From Carpediemonas membranifera (lineage: Eukaryota > Fornicata): a stretch of 64,000 nucleotides of DNA. The notes beneath the pieces were generated by a model. The model was given only the letters and a program-made list of their open reading frames with translations. It was not told where the DNA came from and ran no database searches. Below are positions 18,300 to 27,341 of this stretch, in pieces. Location: assembly GCA_019828565.1 (NCBI GenBank), contig JAHDYR010000012.1:1364001-1428000 (forward strand), read 5' to 3'. Both the position numbers and the translations under genes were made by a program. Position 1 is the stretch's first letter, and every line of letters begins with the position of its first letter.

Positions 18300-19919
18300 C
18301 CGCCTTCCCGTGGCTGACCCGCAGTCAAGTAGGCATCTAGCGCCTCCAGCCGAGCCACCACGTAGTAGGGCTCCCACGAGCTGGACCCGTCTGCCCACTC
18401 GACCCAGTACTCACGGCCCTGGACCTCGGAGTCCCGATGGTCCGTAATCCGGAGCACCATCAGCTCTGCAGCATCTCTCCCATTCAACTCCACTAACTGC
18501 TGTTCCGACAGTCGATCTGCTCGGAATGACTTCAGGCGGTCATTGTGAACGTCAATCTGCAAACTTGTGTCCTCCAGGCTCTGCAACTTGCATCCATGCT
18601 CCATTACCCCCAGAACCTTGTACGGTCCCTTCCATGTCGGCAATAGCTTCGCTGTTCGCACTCCTGGTAGTACCATGACTAATTGTCCCACTGTCCAGGA
18701 CGGCACTGTCCAACCCTGCATGCGCCGCTCACGTTGGGCCAACAAACGCTGCTGTACCTCATTGGCTTGCTTCCGAACGTCCCGTATGAATAGTTGCTGC
18801 TCCTGATCCGCCTCCTCTACGTCCAGTTGGATCTTCGCCTCCACCGCCCTTGGCATAGTGCCATGCGGCTCTGGGCCGAACATGCCTTGCATAATAGCTG
18901 CGGCTGTCGTCCCTGTGGCGCTACAGAACTCAGTATTCAGCTGTCGCTGGACTATGGGGATATACTTGTGCCACTGCTCAGGCTCGCCCCAATCCAACAC
19001 CATACCCCGCAACCGTGATAATACCCTGCGATTCGCCCGCTCACACCCTCCGTTCCCAGGGGGATGGTACGGGAATGTCGTCGTCTGGCCAGAGCCGAAA
19101 CGTTGCAGGATCTCCTTGATAGTCTCGTTGAGGAACTCCGTCCCTTGATCGGAATGCAGAGTCTTCATGGGTCCGTGACGCGCAATCCACCATGTTACAG
19201 CCTCTGCTGCTGACTCCGCTGTCTTGTCCTTGGTCGGGAAGATCTCCAGCCACCGGGAGAATAGGTCCACCATTACGAACACGTACTTGTGACCCTCCTC
19301 GCTCTCCGGCGTCACCTTCATAGTATCGATTGCTACCTTCTGCATCGGGCCGTCAACCATCTCTGTGCCCATCTTCAACTTCACAGTATCGACCGAGGCA
19401 AGCTTCTGACAGGTACAGGTCGAGACAAACATCTGCACCTGGTCCCACATTCCCTTCCAGTGGTACCCCTTGTGCTTAAGCGTGTGATACGTCGACAGAC
19501 GCCCCAGGTGTTCGCCCTCGCCCTGGTGTGCCCATGTGATCAGTTGCACCTTGTCATCCTCCGTCAGCTCGCCCCGCGATGCCCGTAGGCTCATCTCTCG
19601 GCGCCGCTCGGCGTCGGCCTGTGCCTCGCGAGAGTGATCCTCTCTGGGTTCCTCGACTTCGACTTCTTCCTCCGCGCTATCCTGCACTGGTGAGTCTTCG
19701 TCGTCGCTCGCTATCTGGTAAAACTCATCGTCCATCAGTCGCTGCGGTGGTCTACGGGTCCTAGCGGGCCTATCGCTCCTTACTTGCTGTACAAATGCCC
19801 GTGACAGCGCATCCGCCACTACATTCTTCTCTCCAGCAACGTGAACCACGTTGAAACTGAATTCCTGCAGCAGTAGCTTCCAGCGTTGCACCTTCTGACT
19901 CGCGGCCTTCCGCTCCATA
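18290..19919 (-). pseudogene. Element A pol, C-terminal part: RNase H end, integrase, chromodomain
   Basis: Begins in RNase H (KVQRWKLLLQEFSFNVVHVAGEKNVVADALSR), then the integrase zinc region (HTLKHKGYHWKGMWDQVQMFVSTCTCQ), the catalytic core (AIDTMKVTP, LHSDQGTEFLN, YHPPGNGGCERANRR), and a C-terminal chromodomain-like segment (EYWVEWADGSSSWEPYYVV). The first residues of the longer open frame (MSFVSLNHFTSS) are the LTR of element B read through. It joins cleanly to 24635 once B is removed. Confidence 0.9.
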
Positions 19920-19999
19920 TGTGCCGAATCAAGGCAAGAACTGGTGAAGTGGTTTAAACTGACAAAACTCACTGGAGCAACGAGACAGGAAACGCCACA
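19920..19999 (-). repeat. 3' LTR of element B (80 bp)
   Basis: Identical to 24550-24629. The final 31 bases of the pol frame lie inside it. Confidence 0.95.
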
Positions 20000-22900
20000 T
20001 CCTGCCCCTCCTCAAGATCCTTGAGGATTAGCTTGCCCTTGGGGTGGTTGGCCAGACTGGCCATCGGCTCCTCGGTGGCCTCCGAGGCCGGGAAGCCATC
20101 CCATTCGATCAGAAATGTGTGAGCGTCTCTGTCGCAAGACAGGATGCGGGATGGGAGGAACTCCTCCCGATCACCGACGGCAAACATTCGCATCTGCTCA
20201 AGCGTGGCGTCGGCGTCAAAGAGAAAGAGCTTGTCCTGGTGGACAGTGCGCTCCGACAAATCGACAAGATGCTGAATGGTGACAGCCTTGTTTTCCCCTA
20301 TGCTGACCACCTTAAAGGGGCCAATGGCACCGTGGAGCTTGGTCTCTCTCTCGTTGGCTAGGAGGACGAAGTCGCCCGCTTTGAACTGCGCTGTGACAGC
20401 GGATCTTGACCTGATGATGCGCTCCTGCTTCGCCACCGCCTTCGCGCGCAGCCCGTCAAGGTACGACTGAATGTCGGACATGTAGTCGTCCAGAGAAGCC
20501 AGTGGCTCGGTCTCGGCCCTGTCAGCCGGCTCGTGTACAAACGTGAGGCCGGAGGGGTAGCCGAAGAGGAGTTGGTGCGGGGTGAACCCCGTTGCGGAGT
20601 GACGAGAGTGATTGATGACATGTTGCACGTACGGCACCAGCGGGGACCAGTTGCTGTGTGTGTTAAACTTCGCGCAAAGGAGGCGGAGATGCCGTTTGAT
20701 CTCGTAATTCACGCGCTCTACGATCCCGTTCGACGCCGGGTGGTACGGCAGAGTGCGGTGGTGTGTAACGTTGAGGCGTCTGAGGAGGGCATTGAGGACC
20801 CTGTTCACAAACTCCGGGCCATTGTCAGTCCGAATTGTGGTTGGTAGGCCATGTCTGCCCATGATGGCGGTCCAAATTGCCCCTGCGACGGAGTCCGCGG
20901 TGTGGTTGGGCATGGGTACAAGCTCCACATAACGCGTGAATGCGTCAATGATGACCAGGATAAACCTGTTGCCCCATGCGTCTGTGTGAAGGGGGCCGAC
21001 TGTGTCGACCGAGACGGTGTCAAACGGTGTGTGTACCATGGTGGACGCGAGAGCCGACTCTCTGAAACGGGCGAGTCGCGCCTTCTGGCACAGGGCACAC
21101 TTGCTCACGTAAGAACGACAGTCGTCGATGACGGCTGGCCAGGTGAAACCCATCGCGCGTAGGTTAGCGGCTGTGTTGACGGCGCCGGCGTGGTAGCGGT
21201 GGGCCTCGGCGATGAGCTTCGCCTTCAAGTCGGTAGCTCCCTCGGGGATAACGGCGACCCCATCGTGAACGTGGAGACCGTCGGCGTCAGTGGGCAGGCG
21301 CGAAACCGAGGGGTCGGCGGCCTGAGCTGCTCGCACCTCCGTGGACAGGTTGACGGCCGCAACCACGGGTGGCCGCGACAAACTGTCGGCAACGACATTG
21401 TCTGCGCCCTTGACATGCTCGATGGAGTAGGGGTACTCCGCTAGTATCGTTCGCCAACGAGTGAGCTTCCGATTGCCTTCCTCGCTCTTGATGACCATAG
21501 TGACGAGGTTCTTGTGATCCGTGCGGATGAGGAAAGGTTTGAGCTTCAACAGAGGAGCTAAATCTGCCCGGGTAACACAATGTATGATCCCGTATAGCTC
21601 CTGGTCCACAGTGGCCCATCTGCGCTGGGTTTCTGTGAACTTGTGCCCGAAAAAGGAGATGGGGAGTCGCGACTCGTCATCGGAGACCTGCCATAACACA
21701 CCGCCGCAGGCAACGTCGGAGGCATCCGTCTCCAGGATCCAGGTCTTAGAGACGTCCGGCAGAGCCAGAATGGTGTCGGCAGTCGCGCGGCGCTTCAGTT
21801 CAGCGTAGGCCGCATCGTGAACCTCCCCCCACTGCATGGTGATGTCTGCCTCGGGGCGGAGTAGTTGGTGGAGCGGCTCGGCGGCCTCGCTCAGCCCGTC
21901 GATGAAGCGGGCCAGGAAGTTAAACTTGCCGAGAACTCGGCGAAGCTCCTTGATGGTCGTGGGCCGTGGCATATCGAGCAGGGCCTGCTTACGGCTCTCG
22001 GAAACACGATGGCCATCGCGGTTGAGCACGAAACCGAGGGCTTCCGTCTCGGGTGCACCAAGGGTGCACTTTTCGGCCTTCAGCCGAAGACGGTGCTGGC
22101 GCAGGCGTGTCAGTAGTTGTCGTGTTCTGGCGAGGTACACTTCGGCGTCGTTGGCATAGTTCAATATGTCGTCGACGTAGACGCTCGTGCCCTCCACTCC
22201 GCGAAGGGCGTCATCCATTGCACGTTGGAAACGTCCAGGGGCGTTCGTGAGGCCAAAAGGAAGGCGCACGTACTCGAACTGACCCCCTGGTACGACGAAC
22301 GCCGTCAAGGAGCAGACAGAAGGGTCGAGGACCATCTGATTATACCCCGAACGCAGGTCCAGGCTGCCAAAGAACGAGCAACCTGATGCGCTGTTGATGA
22401 AATCACGGGTGTCCGGGAGCGGGTACGCGTCCTTGACCGTGACCGCGTTAAGGGCGTTGTAGGCCACGCAGAAGCGCTTCTGGCCGCCCTTCTTGTCCGT
22501 TAGAACGTGTGGGGACGCGACCGGGCTGACGCTCGGTCGTATGATGCCCTCGTCCAGCAGTCGCTGGATCTCCTGCTGAATTACGTCGAGGTGACCCTTG
22601 ATGGGTCGCGGCTTAGCCTTGGCAGTGAAAGGCTCCTCGAGTTCAAGTGTGAACGGTGTGAGGGTAGACCCCTCAGGCGGCAGGACGGGGTCGAACAACT
22701 CGCGGAACTCGTATACCAGGTCGACAAGCCGGTCGTGAAGCGGACCGTCAGGGATAGTGACCTTCTCAAGCTCCGCCGCAATGCGGACCTCGGCTTCTCG
22801 AGCGGGCTCGGCAGAGTCGGACCCAAGGTAGCCGATCGCCTCGATATCATCCTCATCGTCCGGTGGAGCCTCCGTCGGAATGATCAGTGCCGAGTCAGTC

Positions 22901-24549
22901 AGCAGTCCTACCTCTCGGAGGACGTCCCGGCCCAGCAGTACGGAGTGCCCTTGGCCTTCCAGAACGGAGAAGTTCCAAGTTAGGGAGAGCGTCGTGTTGG
23001 CACCTGGCATGGTGAGCTGTAGAGGGACCTGGTCTGCTGCGACGGTCACCTGGTTGGCGACCTTCAGGTCGATGGTACCAACCGGGGAAGTCGGCTGCTT
23101 CGAAACAGCTGCGATAACATCGCGCGTACCCTCGCTGACACAACTGACCGCTGCGCCAGTGTCTAGCTCGGCTGTCCGGACCCCGTTGAGGGTGATGTGG
23201 ACCCGGATGGGCTTAGAGTCGGGGGTTGCCACCTGGTTCACAGGCGCCTCCACCGCATGGACGACCATGTTGGGGAACTTGTTCTGTGGCGGGTTCTGGC
23301 GGAGGCTCATGGGGTGTGTCTTGGTGGCGGCGGCTGGCTGAGTCGTCGCAGTCGGGGTGACAGTGATCTTAGGCTGGGCCAGCGAGCACTTGCTACGCTC
23401 GTGGCTTCCCCAGCGACCGTGAAGATCACACCACGTCATCCCCTCGAATGGCGGCTTCTTAGGGTCACACCATCTTGCGGCGAACGCGGCTGAGACCGCT
23501 GAATCGTCCTTCGAGCCCTTCGATGCTGGGGCTCTAGGGCCGTGGGTAGCTTTGGCAGCGCCCTGAGGTCTCGGTTGAGTGGGCGTGCGGGTGGTCGCGG
23601 GCGTCTTGGGTGCTGTAGCGGCAGACGGGGCGACCGAGGTTGACGTGGCAGGTGGTGCCACAGTGGCAGCCGGAGGTTGGACCTTGGGCTGTGTGGGAGT
23701 GTGGGCGTAAGTGGCGGCCCGTGTTGATGCGACCTCCAGGGCGCGGAGCTCGCTTACGAGGTCAGTGGCGAGCGCGGTCACAGTCGTATACTTCTGGAGG
23801 GCCGTTAGGGTCTCCAGAACCGCACGTACCGTGTGTGGGGCCGCGCTCTTGCAGGATGACTCGAAGGACCGCAGGACTGCACGCTTCGGCAGCCGGTCGG
23901 AAGGGTCGAGCCAGCGGTGGAGAGTGTCGTGTTCGGCGGCCACCCAAGCGACCTGCGTTGCTAGCTCGTGGGGGCAGCGTCTATCAGTCCAGAGGGCGGT
24001 GCCCTTCTGGCCGAGCTGACGGAGGAGAAGTGTAGGGTCCTCCACGGCGAAGGCCGCTGCCACAGTCTTCTTGACCGTGGCAAGGTCCTCCTGGCAGACT
24101 GCCAACTCGGCTGCCAGGCTGGCGATCGTCGTAGGTGGAACAGCCGCTCGCAGGCTCCAGGCGGCATGCAGTTGCACCAAGGGCGCGAAGCGGGTGTCCA
24201 GGGCGAAGTGGTGACACCACTTGCCAAGGTTGGAGAGGATGCTCTCAGCAGTTGGGTACTGGAGCACATGGCGTTCGTAAGCCGCCAAGAATGCCCGCCA
24301 ATGATCCTGGCTCAGGCTCGAAAGCTCCTGCCCGAAACGGGGGCGCTTTAGAGAGCTGAGCGGCACGGCAGGCGTAGTGGACACAACGGAGGATGAAAGT
24401 TGCTGACGAAGGGCATCTATCTGCCCCATCAAGTAATCGACGGACTTGGTGGGCGCAGAACTCTCGATGACAGTGACGAGATCCTCCTTAACATGAGTGG
24501 ATGCAACATCGTCAACAACAGGTACCTCAATTTCCGATAATGTCGACAT
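19969..24549 (-). CDS. Element B Gag-Pol polyprotein, complete
   Basis: 1,526 residues in one frame. Order: Gag (about 1-400, with an atypical Cys/His segment CDLHGRWGSHERSKC near 360-390); aspartic protease (ELDTGAAVSCVS, about 465); reverse transcriptase with FFGSLDLRSGYNQ, LPFGLTNAPGRFQ and YVDD in SVYVDDILNYA; RNase H (LETDASDVACGGVLW, IRTDHKNLVTM, GADNVVADSLSR); integrase with an HHCC zinc region (CALCQKARLARF) and the core (VSVDTVGPLHT, IRTDNGPEFVN, YHPASNGIVERVNYE); and a chromodomain-like end (SRILSCDRDAHTFLIEWDGF). The ATG is the first base after the 5' LTR, so there is no room for a conventional primer-binding site. Gag and Pol are in the same frame, so no frameshift is needed. Confidence 0.95.
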   Translation of the reverse strand: MSTLSEIEVPVVDDVASTHVKEDLVTVIESSAPTKSVDYLMGQIDALRQQLSSSVVSTTPAVPLSSLKRPRFGQELSSLSQDHWRAFLAAYERHVLQYPTAESILSNLGKWCHHFALDTRFAPLVQLHAAWSLRAAVPPTTIASLAAELAVCQEDLATVKKTVAAAFAVEDPTLLLRQLGQKGTALWTDRRCPHELATQVAWVAAEHDTLHRWLDPSDRLPKRAVLRSFESSCKSAAPHTVRAVLETLTALQKYTTVTALATDLVSELRALEVASTRAATYAHTPTQPKVQPPAATVAPPATSTSVAPSAATAPKTPATTRTPTQPRPQGAAKATHGPRAPASKGSKDDSAVSAAFAARWCDPKKPPFEGMTWCDLHGRWGSHERSKCSLAQPKITVTPTATTQPAAATKTHPMSLRQNPPQNKFPNMVVHAVEAPVNQVATPDSKPIRVHITLNGVRTAELDTGAAVSCVSEGTRDVIAAVSKQPTSPVGTIDLKVANQVTVAADQVPLQLTMPGANTTLSLTWNFSVLEGQGHSVLLGRDVLREVGLLTDSALIIPTEAPPDDEDDIEAIGYLGSDSAEPAREAEVRIAAELEKVTIPDGPLHDRLVDLVYEFRELFDPVLPPEGSTLTPFTLELEEPFTAKAKPRPIKGHLDVIQQEIQRLLDEGIIRPSVSPVASPHVLTDKKGGQKRFCVAYNALNAVTVKDAYPLPDTRDFINSASGCSFFGSLDLRSGYNQMVLDPSVCSLTAFVVPGGQFEYVRLPFGLTNAPGRFQRAMDDALRGVEGTSVYVDDILNYANDAEVYLARTRQLLTRLRQHRLRLKAEKCTLGAPETEALGFVLNRDGHRVSESRKQALLDMPRPTTIKELRRVLGKFNFLARFIDGLSEAAEPLHQLLRPEADITMQWGEVHDAAYAELKRRATADTILALPDVSKTWILETDASDVACGGVLWQVSDDESRLPISFFGHKFTETQRRWATVDQELYGIIHCVTRADLAPLLKLKPFLIRTDHKNLVTMVIKSEEGNRKLTRWRTILAEYPYSIEHVKGADNVVADSLSRPPVVAAVNLSTEVRAAQAADPSVSRLPTDADGLHVHDGVAVIPEGATDLKAKLIAEAHRYHAGAVNTAANLRAMGFTWPAVIDDCRSYVSKCALCQKARLARFRESALASTMVHTPFDTVSVDTVGPLHTDAWGNRFILVIIDAFTRYVELVPMPNHTADSVAGAIWTAIMGRHGLPTTIRTDNGPEFVNRVLNALLRRLNVTHHRTLPYHPASNGIVERVNYEIKRHLRLLCAKFNTHSNWSPLVPYVQHVINHSRHSATGFTPHQLLFGYPSGLTFVHEPADRAETEPLASLDDYMSDIQSYLDGLRAKAVAKQERIIRSRSAVTAQFKAGDFVLLANERETKLHGAIGPFKVVSIGENKAVTIQHLVDLSERTVHQDKLFLFDADATLEQMRMFAVGDREEFLPSRILSCDRDAHTFLIEWDGFPASEATEEPMASLANHPKGKLILKDLEEGQDVAFPVSLLQ

Positions 24550-24550
24550 T
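24539..24550. repeat. Junction palindrome of element B, AATGTCGACATT
   Basis: A perfect 12-bp palindrome at the boundary of the 5' LTR and internal region. It contains the start codon of the polyprotein. Confidence 0.95.
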
Positions 24551-24629
24551 GTGCCGAATCAAGGCAAGAACTGGTGAAGTGGTTTAAACTGACAAAACTC
24601 ACTGGAGCAACGAGACAGGAAACGCCACA
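24550..24629 (-). repeat. 5' LTR of element B (80 bp)
   Basis: Identical to 19920-19999. Confidence 0.95.
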
Positions 24630-24634
24630 CATAT

Positions 24635-26299
24635 ATAGCAAGTTCCGATGGTCCGTCTCTAGGCGGAAAGGATAGCCCTGTAGGTACATTCTCCAGCGCC
24701 GCACGCACTCAACGATAGCACAGCACTCTTTCTCACCCACAGTCCATCGTGTCTCTGCCCCTCTGAACGCCCGGCTATAGACAGCGACTGGTTCCTCGCC
24801 CTTGTCCGTCTCCATGCATAGAATCCCTCCCAGACCGATGTCCGACGCGTCTGTTCTGACTATCAACGGCTTCTTATAGTCGATGTGTCAGCTTCAGGTG
24901 GTCCGCGATCGCTCTCTTCACATCGCTGAACGCGGCTTGCCTCTCGTCTGTCCAGGCCGTCTGTCGGTCCTTGAGTGCGTCATTCAGTGGGGCCAAATGC
25001 ATCGCTAGGTCGGGGTGAACCCCTGAACCAGTTCGCCAAGCCAATAAACCTCCGCAGCTGCTTCTGGGTGGTCGGCCGCTCGAACTCTTGCACTGCCCGA
25101 ACCTTGTCGTCACTGATCCTGACACCGTCCTGGTCGATAATGTGTCCGAGGAACTCCACGCTCGACTGGGCAAACCTGCACTTCTCCAGGTTCGCGCGCA
25201 GCCCGTGCTTCTTGAGTCGGTCAAGCACAGTCCTGATTCGATCTCTCATCTCTTCCCGTGAGTTCGCCATTATCAGGATGTCGTCAATATATACCAACAC
25301 ACCGGGAATTCCCTTGAGTACGTCGTCCATCGCCGTCTGAAAGAACGCAGGAGCATTCTTCAACCCGAACGGCAGTCTCTCGAACTCGAACAGGCCGAAC
25401 GGCGTGATGAACGCCGTCTTCGCGCGGTCTTGCTCCCGAACTGCGAACTGATTATATCCCGATGTGAGGTCCAGTGTCGAGAACAGCTTTGCCCCCGCCA
25501 ATTGGGCTAGTAGTCTCTTCACGTCCTTCACGGGCGCGGCCAGGGTCTTCGTTGTCGCATTCAGCCGGCGGTAGTCGACGCATAGTCGCCACGTGCCATT
25601 CTTCTTCTTAACCAATACGATAGGTGACGCGTAGCCGGACGTCGACCTCCGCACTATACCCTGCCTGAGCCACTCTTCCACCTGCTTCTGCGCCACCTCT
25701 TCCATCACGGGAGATAGCTGTCTCGCGGGTTCTCGAATCTCTTGCTCCGTCATTAGGTCGATCGGGTAAGGCGGCGCCTTTGCCGGCTCTGGCCCTAGCG
25801 GCCCGAACACCTCGCCGAACTCAGTCAGCATTGAGCTAAGCTGAGGGTCCTTCTCGGCCAGACTGTGCCGGAGTTCCGCATGTGCCTGCTGCACCCGGAA
25901 CATCTCCTCCACTAGCTCGGCCTCTACTTCGCCCTCGTCCGCGTCGTCCGTGTCCTCTGCCAACAGGCCCAAGTCCTTGACCGTTTGGAACGGAATCAGC
26001 GTGTCTGTCACTCCGGCACACCCATACACGGTCACCCGTGCCTGCACATACGTGCCGAGCCCTCGGGCCTTCGATCGCCCGATCCATACCTCGCACGCAT
26101 TGTCTGGTCTTCGTCCGTCTCCTGTGAAAGTCTGGATCACCAGGTCGTCCGGAGGGTGACCTCTCGTGCCCCTGCGTGCACCCGTGCGGCGACCCAGGCT
26201 GGGCTCGCCACAGCAACGTTCGCCCGCGTGTCGGGGCCGACGCGCATCCGCACCGCCGGCTTCTTCGGATTCACGCGAACATCCATAACCAACTCCCAC
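24635..26299 (-). pseudogene. Element A pol, N-terminal part: protease end, RT, RNase H start (frameshifted)
   Basis: Contains the reverse transcriptase: LFSTLDLTSGYNQFA, LPFGLKNAPAFFQ, and YIDD in LVYIDDILIMA. It then runs through the connection and into RNase H (VRTDASDIGLGGILC, LETDHRNLLYM), where B is inserted. The frame changes at about 25015 and about 24885, so it is not translatable as one product. It overlaps the gag frame by 163 bases in a -1 relation, which could be a programmed shift or a mutation because the protease spans the switch. The protease motif in the gag frame reads DTRAN instead of D-S/T-G, another sign of decay. Confidence 0.85.
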
Positions 26300-27249
26300 G
26301 TGTGTGCGTACTTCTCAGCCTTTACAGACTGCACCTTCCACCGCGGGTGACCTTCGGGGATAGGGCCCCGGGTCAGTCGGCCGTACTGCTTCTTGTCCTT
26401 GTCGTACTCCCGGTACCAGCCGTGGAGCAGCTCCGCATCCTTAGCCTGGCAGCGGCCAACCTTGTGACCCACTCCGCCACAAGCATAACACTTGAACCTG
26501 GCCTCCCGTACACCCGCGCCTTGAGACGATGTCTGAGCCTCCTTCCGCTCAACCGGCTCATCTTGCCGGGTCTTGGCCTTCTTTCCCGGTCGGGTGACCA
26601 GGCCAGTGCGAAGCGCCTTCGCGATGCACTCATCGTAGTCCTCGGCGAGTTCCGCTGCCCGGGCCTGAACCTTCTCGAGGGTATCGTCGCTGACACCCTC
26701 CCTCTTCAGGTCCTCTGCGAGTGCTGTGTTCTGGATCAGCTTGCGGTACGTGCGGATAGTCTCCTTCGGCTTGGGCGTCGCCGACTCGGTCACGTACTCG
26801 AGGAACTGATTCACACGAGCGTTGACCAGCGAGACGCGTTCCTTAAGAGAGTCTCCCTTGTACGAGACCTCCACCTGCGCCATCTTGGTAAGTGTGTCCG
26901 CCGCGTCCACGGGCGACACGATGTTGGTCAGAGCGGTACGTAACTGGTCCTCCGCATCGACCGGGCCGCTCCTTCCCTTCAGCTCTGCCTCAACAGGCGC
27001 CACGAGTTGGGTCATCTTCCTGGTCCCACCAGCAGACTTGTACTCTGTGAAACGCTTGAGGAACCACCGCACACTGGCCTCCTTGAGGTCCCGCAGTGTT
27101 GGCGCCTCTTGGACGCTGGCCTCGAGCTGCACGTTACCACTTTTGGCTTCAAGAGCCGCAGTGAGCTTCTCGATCATCTGCGCCTGTCGTTCCGATAGGG
27201 CCATGAGCTTCTCTAGGGTTCCGCTTGATTCATTGTTGTTGTTAGCCAT
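26137..27249 (-). CDS. Element A Gag with one zinc knuckle
   Basis: 370 residues. Coiled-coil-like N-terminus (LEKLMALSERQAQMIEKLTAALE), a capsid-like helical region with WFLKRFTEYKSAGGT, and one CCHC zinc knuckle CYACGGVGHKVGRC near residue 260. The C-terminal 60 residues are the start of the protease. The ATG is 8 bases inside the 5' LTR boundary. Confidence 0.88.
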   Translation of the reverse strand: MANNNNESSGTLEKLMALSERQAQMIEKLTAALEAKSGNVQLEASVQEAPTLRDLKEASVRWFLKRFTEYKSAGGTRKMTQLVAPVEAELKGRSGPVDAEDQLRTALTNIVSPVDAADTLTKMAQVEVSYKGDSLKERVSLVNARVNQFLEYVTESATPKPKETIRTYRKLIQNTALAEDLKREGVSDDTLEKVQARAAELAEDYDECIAKALRTGLVTRPGKKAKTRQDEPVERKEAQTSSQGAGVREARFKCYACGGVGHKVGRCQAKDAELLHGWYREYDKDKKQYGRLTRGPIPEGHPRWKVQSVKAEKYAHTWELVMDVRVNPKKPAVRMRVGPDTRANVAVASPAWVAARVHAGAREVTLRTTW

Positions 27250-27258
27250 TGATCAATG
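27247..27258. repeat. Junction palindrome of element A, CATTGATCAATG
   Basis: A perfect 12-bp palindrome. It includes the last two bases of the 5' LTR and the gag ATG. Confidence 0.95.
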
Positions 27259-27337
27259 TAGCTCTTCTAGGATCCTCAATGAACGAATGAACTGCTTTAA
27301 CCTGCGGGGCAGACCCAACTATAAATATCACATTACA
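27257..27337 (-). repeat. 5' LTR of element A (81 bp)
   Basis: Identical to 18219-18299. Confidence 0.94.
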
Positions 27338-27341
27338 AGGG

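Larger units (their letters stand above)
19920..24629 (-). mobile_element. Ty3/gypsy retrotransposon B, apparently intact, nested in A
   Basis: Identical 80-bp LTRs (19920-19999 and 24550-24629) with TGTG...CACA ends and target duplication CATA (19916-19919 and 24630-24633). The 3' polypurine tract GAGGAGGGGCAGGA abuts the 3' LTR. The palindrome AATGTCGACATT spans the 5' junction. One uninterrupted polyprotein, no frameshift, identical LTRs: a candidate active element, and the youngest of the nest. Confidence 0.96.
18219..27337 (-). mobile_element. Ty3/gypsy chromodomain retrotransposon A, interrupted by B
   Basis: Identical 81-bp LTRs (18219-18299 and 27257-27337), TGTA...TACA, target duplication AGGG. 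The 3' polypurine tract CGGGAAGGCGG abuts the 3' LTR. The palindrome CATTGATCAATG spans the 5' LTR/internal junction and includes the gag ATG. Without B it is about 4.4 kb. Identical LTRs suggest recent insertion, yet the pol frame is broken several times. Confidence 0.94.

Noticed and set aside
19969-19972. A start codon for a separate integrase gene at 19970-19972
   Set aside because: The first 17 codons of that frame are the LTR of element B. The sequence is the interrupted continuation of element A pol.
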